Source of the DNA: Pedobacter psychroterrae
GTDB lineage: Bacteria; Bacteroidota; Bacteroidia; Sphingobacteriales; Sphingobacteriaceae
Direction of reading: 5' to 3'
Length of the DNA stretch: 64,000 nucleotides
Assembly (NCBI RefSeq): GCF_004331695.1
Contig: NZ_SJSL01000006.1
Location: 62,001 to 126,000 of the forward strand
Shown piece by piece: positions 33,900 through 41,746 of the stretch. The position numbers and the translations under genes were made by a program. The notes under the pieces are model-generated. The model made no database searches and had not been told where the DNA came from. It was given only the letters and a program-made list of their open reading frames with translations. Numbering within the stretch: position 1 is the first letter of the stretch; every line of letters starts with the position of its first letter.

Positions 33900-35432
33900 A
33901 TGAAGAAGATCTTTCTGGCAGCCTTATTATTATCTGCATTCTGCGGACAAGCGCAAAACAACACGTTGATGAATCCAGAGTTTTGGAAGTCCAAACCTAA
34001 CGTCGATCAGGTAAAAGCTGAGATAGCTAAGGGGAATAGCCCTTCAAAACCCGATGCCGCTTCATGGGACCCGACAGCAAGAGCTATTCTTAACGATGCA
34101 CCCTTAGAAACGATTAAATTCATGGTGGAACAGGAAGGTAACGGCGTAAAGAAAAAAACACACCATAGTGCCTCTTACCTGCATTGGGCAGCATCAAGGG
34201 GAAATACAGAACTGGTAACGTATTTAATCCAAAAAGGTTCTGATGTACATTTGACCGATAGCCATGGTGCCGCCGTAATTTCCAATGCAGCCGCTAACGG
34301 AAACCAGGAAAAAGGAGTTTACGAAGCGTTGTTTAGCGCAGGGGTAGATCCTAAAAAAAGATACGAGGATGGTGCCACTCTATTGATGCAGGCAATATCC
34401 CGGGACAATGAATTAAAGTTGTCAGATTATCTCGTGTCCAAAGGTCTGTCCTTCAATGATAAGGATGAGTATGGCAGTACTGCGGTAGATTATGCAGTAA
34501 AGCTTGGCAACAAGGAATTGGTGGAAAAATTGATAGCTAAAGGCATCAAGCCTACCAGCAGGGCGCTTTTCTTTGCAACACAGGGTTCCAGAACATCTCA
34601 AAACGGAATCGAAACGTATAAGTACTTAGTGGAACAATTAAAGTTAGATCCGAAAGCCGTTAACCCCAAAGATGGTGCTACTATTTTACATACTTTGGTG
34701 CGCCGCCCAAATACGGAACTCATTAATTATTTTCTGAGTAAAGGAGTAGATGTTGCTAAGGCCGATAATGAAGGAAATACGGTGTTGATGGCTGCAGCCG
34801 CCGGAAGGGATGTCAAGCTTGTGGAGTTGCTATTGTCGAAAGTAAAGAATGTAAACGCTGTAAATGAAAAAGGAGAATCTGCCCTTACGCAGGCAATTGC
34901 AACAGGATCATCAGAAGTAGCGTCATTATTGATAAAAAATGGTGCAGACGTTAAAATCCTGAATAAGGATGGCAATAACCTGGCTTATTATTGGTTTAAC
35001 ACTTATAGAGAAGCTGCACCGGGAGCAATGGGCAGCCCACAAGGTGGTGGTCCGCAAGGGGCGGGCGCGCAACGCCCTCAAGGTGATGAGTTTGGAAGTA
35101 AATTAACTGTCCTAAAAAGCAGCGGACTTGATGTAGCGGCTCCTCAAAAAAATGGAAGTACGCTATTTCATCTGGCAGTAGCTAAAGAAAGTCTGAAATT
35201 GGTAAACAAGGCAAAAGAGCTTGGCGCTAATATTGACGCCCAGGATGGTGAAGGTGCCACTGCACTGCATAAAGCTGCCCTGATTGCCAAAAACGATACC
35301 TTGTTGAAATCACTAATTGAATTAGGTGCAAAAAAAGACCTTAAAACCGAATTCGACGAAACAGCTTATGACCTTGCAAAGGAAAACGAGTTCCTTTCAA
35401 AAAACAATATTCCTGTTGATTTTCTAAAATAA
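33900..35432 (+). CDS. Exported ankyrin-repeat protein, first gene of the flavin redox operon
   Basis: 510 aa from the ATG at 33900, which opens a signal peptide (MKKIFLAALLLSAFCGQAQ). About ten ankyrin repeats follow from residue 75 to the end (YLHWAASRGNTELVTYLIQK; TVLMAAAAGRDVKLVELLLS; ALHKAALIAKNDTLLKSLIE), broken near residues 370-395 by a Gly/Gln/Pro-rich insert. Ankyrin repeats bind proteins; a periplasmic one is unusual. It is 5 bp upstream of the DUF2271 gene, so it is likely a partner or scaffold for the exported redox protein. Length and repeats are clear, the role is inferred. Confidence 0.88.
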   Translation: MKKIFLAALLLSAFCGQAQNNTLMNPEFWKSKPNVDQVKAEIAKGNSPSKPDAASWDPTARAILNDAPLETIKFMVEQEGNGVKKKTHHSASYLHWAASRGNTELVTYLIQKGSDVHLTDSHGAAVISNAAANGNQEKGVYEALFSAGVDPKKRYEDGATLLMQAISRDNELKLSDYLVSKGLSFNDKDEYGSTAVDYAVKLGNKELVEKLIAKGIKPTSRALFFATQGSRTSQNGIETYKYLVEQLKLDPKAVNPKDGATILHTLVRRPNTELINYFLSKGVDVAKADNEGNTVLMAAAAGRDVKLVELLLSKVKNVNAVNEKGESALTQAIATGSSEVASLLIKNGADVKILNKDGNNLAYYWFNTYREAAPGAMGSPQGGGPQGAGAQRPQGDEFGSKLTVLKSSGLDVAAPQKNGSTLFHLAVAKESLKLVNKAKELGANIDAQDGEGATALHKAALIAKNDTLLKSLIELGAKKDLKTEFDETAYDLAKENEFLSKNNIPVDFLK

Positions 35433-35437
35433 ATAGC

Positions 35438-35923
35438 ATGAAACCTTCTTTAAAATACTTATTGGCGATACTTTTTTGTGCGTTCTTTACAACAGGTTTA
35501 TCTGCGCAGTCTTCAAAATACAAATGCATGATTCAAATGACGAGCTACGAGGGCGAAGCTGCTTATGTAATCATATCGCTAATAAATCCCAGCGGCGCCT
35601 ACGAAAAAACACTTTCTGTATTAGGCACAGACAAACAATGGTACAACACGCTTAAAGACTGGTATAAATTCCAGACTAAAACAAAAGAAAAGTTAAGCGC
35701 CGTTACCGGGGCTTCTGTTGGGGGTGGCGATCGTGCTATGCGGACCATAGAAATAGAAGATGCTAAATTAAACAAGGGGTATAAGCTGCGCTTTGAATCG
35801 GCCGTTGAAGAGCAAAAATACCATGTCATCGATGTCGAGATCCCATTAACTACTGAGGCCATTACTGAACGTGCCAATGGCAAGGGTTATATCCGCCTGG
35901 TCAAATTAAATAAAGTTCAGTAA
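35438..35923 (+). CDS. DUF2271 protein, probable flavinylated periplasmic electron carrier
   Basis: 161 aa with a signal peptide (about 1-23, ending GLSAQ) and one DUF2271 domain (SLINPSGAYEKTLSVLGTDK, WYKFQTKTKEKL, YHVIDVEIPLTTEAITER). At residues 90-93 it carries T-G-A-S, matching the [S/T]-G-A-[S/T] motif in which ApbE attaches FMN to the last residue, here Ser93. Together with the reductase and the ApbE gene immediately downstream this marks it as the likely covalent FMN carrier. That DUF2271 proteins occur in flavinylation clusters is known; modification of this protein is inferred. Confidence 0.85.
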   Translation: MKPSLKYLLAILFCAFFTTGLSAQSSKYKCMIQMTSYEGEAAYVIISLINPSGAYEKTLSVLGTDKQWYNTLKDWYKFQTKTKEKLSAVTGASVGGGDRAMRTIEIEDAKLNKGYKLRFESAVEEQKYHVIDVEIPLTTEAITERANGKGYIRLVKLNKVQ

Positions 35924-35928
35924 GCAGG

Positions 35929-38127
35929 ATGACGTTATCCGTTTGGAGGTATGCGCATTTAGCCTTAGCTATTGTATCGTCCTTGTTTTTACTGATTCTT
36001 TCCGTTACCGGAGTGATCCTGGCAATCGATGCCATAAATGAAAAAGCCCCTGCATACAGGGCAGAAAATTTCAATTCCTTAAACCTTGCACAGGTGATCC
36101 CTCAATTGTGCAAGGTTTATCCGGAAATCACAGAGATTACGGTCGACCATAACCAGTTTGTAAGTATCGACGCCATCGATGGTGAAGGCAATAGCATCAA
36201 AGCCTATATTGACCCCAACAACGGGAAAGTATTGGGAGAAGTCAAACCCAAAAGCCAATTCATACAATGGAACATTGCCTTGCACCGCTCCCTGTTCTTA
36301 AAGGATATAGGTCGGGTCACCGTTGGCGTAGTCTCCTTTCTCCTCCTGCTGATCACCCTTAGCGGCATCGCGCTGATCATTAAACGTCAGCAGGGTATCA
36401 GACACTTTTTTGCAAAAATAAACCGCGACTTCTTTGCACAATACTTCCACGTGGTCAGCGGGCGCATATTGTTAATCCCCATATTCCTGATCGCCCTTAC
36501 TGGCACCTACCTGTTTATGATCCGCATGGAGATCATCAAAAAGGCCGATGTGGAAATTAGCCATCCCCAGATAGCTGAAGGTATTGCTTCAAAAAACATG
36601 AAGGACTTTAAAATATTCCGGGAAACAACACTCTCTGAAGTAGAGAAAATTGAATTTCCTTTTATGGAAGATGATCCGGAAGAATTTTATGTATTAAAAC
36701 TGAAGACCGGGGTATTATCTGCCAGTCAGCTCAACGGGGAGATCGTAAAAGAGACCAAATATCCATACGCTGCTCTTTTAGAAACACTCAGCCTCGATCT
36801 TCATACCGGAAGGACCAACATCATATGGGCCATTATATTAGGCATTGCTTCATTAAACATACTTTTCTTTATTTATACTGGATTTGTCATCACTTTTAAA
36901 AGGACAAAGACCAAAATCAGGAATAAATTCAAAGCGGAAAATTCGGAAATAATTATGCTTGTAGGTACTGAAAATGGCAGTACCTTATTCTTCGCCCACC
37001 AGATTCACAAGCAGTTGCTGGCCGATGGCAAACGTTCTTTTATCGCAATGATGAACCAGTACCAGCTTTACCCTAAAGCGCAACAGCTATTGGTGTTTAC
37101 TTCCACCTACGGATTGGGGACTGCTCCGGCCAATGCCACACAATTTGAACAGCTGCTTCAAAAATTCCCTCAGCAACAAGACATTGCATTTTCAGTGCTT
37201 GGATTTGGTTCAAAAGCCTATCCGGACTACTGTGCTTATGCCGCCCTCATCGATGAGCTGCTTGCCGGTCAAAAATGGGCTGATCGTTTCCTTGATTTAC
37301 ATACTGTCAATGACAAATCAGTTGATGAATTCATTAAATGGATTCATCATTGGGCAGAAAAATCCCTGATTGCTTTAGCTACCGCCCCGGCAGTGTACAA
37401 TTCTAAAGTAGCCGGATTAAAAAAATTCAAAGTGGTAGCCAAAACAAGTACCACTGAAGACAACCAAACTTTCAAAATACTGTTAAAACCTGCTTCAAAT
37501 ATCAGGTTTCAGTCAGGAGACCTCCTGGCCATTTATCCGGCCGGCGACAATAGGGAGCGCTTCTACTCTATTGGAAATAATGATGGAATGATCCAACTGA
37601 TGGTAAAATTGCTTCCCAATGGTCTGGGCTCGGGTTTTATCCACCAATTGGAAATGAACAGTATCCTAAAAGCCCGCGTCATGAGTAATCCGAATTTTCA
37701 CTTCCCTTCCAGTGTATCTGCTGTAGCAATGATTGCAAATGGTACAGGCATTGCCCCTTTCCTGGGAATGATCATGAGCAACAGTACACAGATGCCGATT
37801 CATCTGTATGCCGGTTTTAGGAACAGCAATTCGCTAACACAACAATATCAGCAGTTCGCTGCAGAAGAAATAGAAAAGAAGCAGCTTACGAAATTTGACA
37901 TCGCCTTTTCCAGGGAACAGGAATCAAGGTATGTAATGGATTTAATCCGCAGAGATGCCGCACTCTTTATCGATCTCCTGGAAAACAATGGCGTGGTGAT
38001 GATCTGCGGCTCCTTAAACATGCAAAAGGATGTGGAAAAAGTACTGGAAGAACTTTCCATTGCCAAAAACAATAAATCAATTAAATACTATAAAGAAAAT
38101 AATCAGATCCTGACCGATTGCTATTAA
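35929..38127 (+). CDS. PepSY-TM / flavodoxin / NADPH-reductase fusion protein
   Basis: 732 aa. The N-terminal PepSY-TM half has four membrane helices (about 8-32, 130-152, 178-200, 300-322) with periplasmic PepSY segments and conserved histidines (ALHRSLF, YFHVVSGRI, LDLHTGR). Residues about 340-480 are a flavodoxin domain (MLVGTENGSTLFFAHQIH; STYGLGTAPANA). Residues about 495-732 are a ferredoxin-NADP reductase module: RERFYSIGN for FAD, NGTGIAPFLGM and MICGSLNMQKDVEKVL for NADPH. It should carry electrons from cytosolic NADPH across the inner membrane, as in PepSY ferrisiderophore reductases. Its stop overlaps the apbE start by one base. Confidence 0.93.
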   Translation: MTLSVWRYAHLALAIVSSLFLLILSVTGVILAIDAINEKAPAYRAENFNSLNLAQVIPQLCKVYPEITEITVDHNQFVSIDAIDGEGNSIKAYIDPNNGKVLGEVKPKSQFIQWNIALHRSLFLKDIGRVTVGVVSFLLLLITLSGIALIIKRQQGIRHFFAKINRDFFAQYFHVVSGRILLIPIFLIALTGTYLFMIRMEIIKKADVEISHPQIAEGIASKNMKDFKIFRETTLSEVEKIEFPFMEDDPEEFYVLKLKTGVLSASQLNGEIVKETKYPYAALLETLSLDLHTGRTNIIWAIILGIASLNILFFIYTGFVITFKRTKTKIRNKFKAENSEIIMLVGTENGSTLFFAHQIHKQLLADGKRSFIAMMNQYQLYPKAQQLLVFTSTYGLGTAPANATQFEQLLQKFPQQQDIAFSVLGFGSKAYPDYCAYAALIDELLAGQKWADRFLDLHTVNDKSVDEFIKWIHHWAEKSLIALATAPAVYNSKVAGLKKFKVVAKTSTTEDNQTFKILLKPASNIRFQSGDLLAIYPAGDNRERFYSIGNNDGMIQLMVKLLPNGLGSGFIHQLEMNSILKARVMSNPNFHFPSSVSAVAMIANGTGIAPFLGMIMSNSTQMPIHLYAGFRNSNSLTQQYQQFAAEEIEKKQLTKFDIAFSREQESRYVMDLIRRDAALFIDLLENNGVVMICGSLNMQKDVEKVLEELSIAKNNKSIKYYKENNQILTDCY

Positions 38128-39125
38128 TGAACGCTTGTAAATACTACATAGCCCGGCTTACTTTGTTCCTGCTGAGTTTCCTTTGCCTCAGTAGCACAAA
38201 CCATTGTTATGCCCAGGTTTTGCTGAAACGGCAGGTGACATTAATGGGCTCAGTCTTTGAAATTACCCTGGTAGATAAAGACACAGTAAGTACCAATAAA
38301 AACATTGATTTAGTCATTACCGAAGTAATGCGCATTGAAAATCTGATCTCAGAATGGAATCCTGAAACGCAAATATCGGAGGTCAACAGCAACGCCGGCA
38401 TAAAACCGATTAAAGTAGACCTGGAGGTTTTCAACCTTACAAAAAGGGCCATCTATTATTCACAACTTTCCGGAGGAGCTTTTGATGTCAGTACCGCTGC
38501 CATGGACAGAATATGGAAATTCGACGGCAGCATGACCACCATGCCTGAGGAAACAGCCGTAAAAAAATCTGTAGAAAATGTAGGTTACCAAAACATCGTA
38601 CTTGACAGCCTGAACACGACCATTTATTTAGCAAAACCCGGAATGAAGATCGGATTCGGCTCTATAGGAAAAGGCTATGCCGCAGACAGGGGACGTTCTT
38701 TAATGCAGGCAGCAGGAATACAGGGCGGAATAGTAAACGCCTCAGGAGATCTGTCCACCTGGGGTCAGCAACCAAACGGAAAACCATGGACCATAGGTAT
38801 AAACAACCCTTTCAGATCACATAAAATCGTTAGAATACTGAAAATGAGAGAAAGTGCGGTCGCTACTTCAGGTAGTTATGAAAAATATGCGGAAATAAAC
38901 GGCAGGCACTATTCACATATTATCAATCCCAAAACAGGCTACCCATCTACCGGACTGACCAGCGTTACCATTTACGGCCCGACTGCTGAGTTTGCAAACT
39001 TCCTCAGCACCTCCCTCATGGTATTGGGAGAAAAAGAAGGCCTAAAGCTGCTAAAGCAGTTCCCCGTGTACCGGGGACTGCTGATCACAGACAAAGGAAA
39101 AGTTCTCTCCCATAAATTTCGCTAA
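38127..39125 (+). CDS. apbE: FAD:protein FMN transferase (ApbE)
   Basis: 332 aa with an export signal (about 1-27). It moves FMN from FAD onto Thr/Ser of target proteins outside the cytoplasm, using magnesium. Motifs visible are RQVTLMGSVFEITL, FDVSTAAMDRIWKFDG, GFGSIGKGYAADRG, the metal-site region NASGDLSTWG and HIINPKTGYPSTGLTSVT. The start at 38127 shares a base with the preceding stop. The probable target is the DUF2271 protein of the same operon. Its stop interlocks with that of the convergent TonB receptor gene. Confidence 0.95.
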   Translation: MNACKYYIARLTLFLLSFLCLSSTNHCYAQVLLKRQVTLMGSVFEITLVDKDTVSTNKNIDLVITEVMRIENLISEWNPETQISEVNSNAGIKPIKVDLEVFNLTKRAIYYSQLSGGAFDVSTAAMDRIWKFDGSMTTMPEETAVKKSVENVGYQNIVLDSLNTTIYLAKPGMKIGFGSIGKGYAADRGRSLMQAAGIQGGIVNASGDLSTWGQQPNGKPWTIGINNPFRSHKIVRILKMRESAVATSGSYEKYAEINGRHYSHIINPKTGYPSTGLTSVTIYGPTAEFANFLSTSLMVLGEKEGLKLLKQFPVYRGLLITDKGKVLSHKFR

Positions 39126-41509
39126 AACTCAATCCGATAATTTACTGTCGGAATAATCCCTCCCCATGTCGACGCCTCGATCACCCGCTTACTCGGATTG
39201 TAATGCATACCGACTGTATTTTCTTTATTCAGCAAATTCTGCACATCCATCAGGATCATATGGCTCACCCTTTTGCCATTCATCCGGTAACTGGCAGAAA
39301 AATCTACGCGCACATAAGGTTCTGCCTTTAAAGTATTGATCCTTCCCTGGTCTATCACTTCTTCATCCAGCCTCATCGACTCTTCTACCAGTACCGGTGT
39401 ATAGCGCCTGCCTCCTGCATAAATCAGTTTTCCGTTTAGCCCAAACAAATTGTTCTTTCTCGTCATCCACTCTTTACCAAACAACAAATTGCCTACATAA
39501 CGGGTATTAAAAGCGGTGTTAAACTCCTGCTTGCTCAAAGCCTCAAATTTAGCATCAAACAATGACGAGGTTACCATAAAATAATAGCCCCTGCTCAATG
39601 ATTTTTCCAGTGAAAACTCAATACCATAGTTTTTACCTATCCCCTCATTGACCAGCGAGCGGTATGCGGAAGAGAACACAGCAGAATTATCAGACACATT
39701 GAGCAAGGAGAAATTTACAGAAGGGTCAGAAGACACAGGAACATCATACAAATGCTGATAGTAAACTTCCGTTTTAAATTTCAGCCCCCCGCCAAACAAT
39801 TTTTCATAACCCACCACTGCCTGTGCCGATTTGGTCGGTTCTAGTTGACTACTCAGGCTGCTGCCCGGCTGTTCCGCAGCACCTTTGGCAAAGTAATAGG
39901 AAAGGGGTTCCAGGCGGCTGTAGATCCCCGCGCCAAAGGAGAGTTGCTGATCCGCAGGAAGCTTCAGGTTCAGTCCTGCACGTGGCTCAACCGTCCAGCT
40001 TTTGCTGAGTACAAAGTAATTGGCATGTATACCGGTGTTTAAAGTAAACCCGCTGCCCAGCTCTGCTTTATGCTGCACAAAAACATCGTAACTGCTGGTG
40101 CTGCCTTTCTGATTGATCACTTCTTCTACCGCTTTTATTTCAGTATTGTACTGCAATCCATTCAGATTATAACTCAAAAAACTGGCATTGATACCAGCAC
40201 GCAGCACATTGGCAGCGTTGATGTTGTAATTCATTATTCCCGAATACCGTACTGAGGTATTGGTATACAGGTTCTTGTCAGACAAGCTTTTCTGGTAATC
40301 ATTTGTCAGCGTATCCACATGATTGGAACTGCGGTTGGCCGATACAGAAATAATATTGTTAAAATAGAGTTTACTGTTGGCTATATACATGTGCTTCAAT
40401 CCGGCACTCCCTGCATTGTAACCAAACGCCATGTCCTGCCCATCCATTCTTTCTTCCCATTTGGCATAGTCCCTTTCGGCATCTTGACTGAGCTTACTCA
40501 AGCCTCCAATTCCGAAAAGCGAGAAGGTCCCTGCTTTTTTAGTTGGGAACACAAAATTAAAGGACGCATCCTGGTATTTGGGCACTCCTTCATCCGCTAC
40601 TTTAATCCCTGCTTTTTCCAGCAGACTCAGTGAAGAATAACGGTAGCTGATCAGATAAGAAGCGCTTCCACCCTTTTTAAACGGGCCTTCCAGTGTAGCC
40701 CCGGCGCCTAATATCCCAATGTTCAAAGCATATTCCCGCTTGTCGGAATTTCCTTTCCTGAATTTTAAGTCAAACACGCCTGATAATGCGTTACTGTATT
40801 CAGCAGCCAGTCCCCCTGTATAAAAATCGGAAGTACTCAAAACAGTGGTATTGATCATACTCACCGCTCCGCCCGAAGCGCCCTCACTGCCAAAGTGGTT
40901 AGGGTTGATGATCTCTATGCCTTCCAACCTCCACTGCAGGCTCTTCGGTGAATTTCCCCTTACAATGATTTCATTGTCGTCACCTCCGGCCACTACGCCT
41001 GCAAAGCTCTGAGCCATTCTGGCTGGGTCGAAAAATGCCCCGGCATACCGGTTGGTCTCTTCGGGCGAGAAAGATCGTCCACTGGTCAGCGCCATCTGGT
41101 TCAGTGGCTTTTTGTCCGCATTTACATTGACTACCACCTCATTCAGGTTATTGCTTTTCGGTTCCATTTCAAGGTTGAGCACATGCTCTTTACCGCTAAT
41201 GATGAGCAGCTCTGAAACAACAGCCTGCTGATAGCCTATGGCGGTGGCCTGAAGCACCTGCCGGCCTAACGGTACACTCGTTAAACGAAAAACACCGTCC
41301 TGATCCGTATTGGTTGCTTTTACGTCCGGACTGGAAGATAGCCTGACGGTTACACTGGGCATCGGCAATTTTGTCGCTTTGTCGATAACCGTACCTTTAA
41401 TAGTCTGGCCAGTAATCCGGGCACTAAACCTAACAGAGTCTTTGTTTTGAGCCTTAATGTTGATGCTTTGCAATAGAAAAGCGACAAGAAGTAAGTAAGG
41501 AAATTTCAT
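39122..41509 (-). CDS. TonB-dependent receptor with carboxypeptidase-like domain
   Basis: 795 aa. A signal peptide (about 1-20) precedes a carboxypeptidase-like domain (IKGTVIDKATKLPMPSVTV, about 35-115), a plug (GRSFSPEETNRYAGAFFDPA; ARMAQSFAGVVAGGDDNEII; EIINPNHFGSEG) and a 22-strand-type barrel ending VNYRIEF with the terminal Phe. There is no STN domain, and it is not SusC-like. It converges on the apbE gene with overlapping stops. A siderophore or metal ligand would suit the PepSY reductase next door, but that is conjecture. Confidence 0.88.
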   Translation of the reverse strand: MKFPYLLLVAFLLQSINIKAQNKDSVRFSARITGQTIKGTVIDKATKLPMPSVTVRLSSSPDVKATNTDQDGVFRLTSVPLGRQVLQATAIGYQQAVVSELLIISGKEHVLNLEMEPKSNNLNEVVVNVNADKKPLNQMALTSGRSFSPEETNRYAGAFFDPARMAQSFAGVVAGGDDNEIIVRGNSPKSLQWRLEGIEIINPNHFGSEGASGGAVSMINTTVLSTSDFYTGGLAAEYSNALSGVFDLKFRKGNSDKREYALNIGILGAGATLEGPFKKGGSASYLISYRYSSLSLLEKAGIKVADEGVPKYQDASFNFVFPTKKAGTFSLFGIGGLSKLSQDAERDYAKWEERMDGQDMAFGYNAGSAGLKHMYIANSKLYFNNIISVSANRSSNHVDTLTNDYQKSLSDKNLYTNTSVRYSGIMNYNINAANVLRAGINASFLSYNLNGLQYNTEIKAVEEVINQKGSTSSYDVFVQHKAELGSGFTLNTGIHANYFVLSKSWTVEPRAGLNLKLPADQQLSFGAGIYSRLEPLSYYFAKGAAEQPGSSLSSQLEPTKSAQAVVGYEKLFGGGLKFKTEVYYQHLYDVPVSSDPSVNFSLLNVSDNSAVFSSAYRSLVNEGIGKNYGIEFSLEKSLSRGYYFMVTSSLFDAKFEALSKQEFNTAFNTRYVGNLLFGKEWMTRKNNLFGLNGKLIYAGGRRYTPVLVEESMRLDEEVIDQGRINTLKAEPYVRVDFSASYRMNGKRVSHMILMDVQNLLNKENTVGMHYNPSKRVIEASTWGGIIPTVNYRIEF

Positions 41510-41710
41510 ATTTAATTTGTTGTTTTTCCTTATGACACCTAAATCCTGTTTTACCCCTACGTCATATCTCCTTTATATTTCCTTCGGAACAAACCCAGTA
41601 CTTCTTCGGTACTTATTCGCAAAAACTACCCAATTTGCAAAGAAATTACGTCTAAGTTCCGAATTAGCGAAGACTGAGGTACAAGGGAGGCATTAATCCC
41701 TTTTTATTCT

Positions 41711-41718
41711 TATTTTTG
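41711..41718 (+). promoter_or_regulatory. -7 box (TATTTTTG) of valS
   Basis: TATTTTTG fits TAnnTTTG, 28 bases before the valS ATG. The rest of the 237-bp gap shows no clear structured leader. Confidence 0.5.
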
Positions 41719-41746
41719 TTTTTTCAATCTGATACTTTTCGAAATA

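Noticed and set aside
41510..41746. T-box or other leader riboswitch before valS
   Set aside because: No T-box bulge sequence or terminator/antiterminator pair can be seen, and the phylum does not normally use T-boxes.
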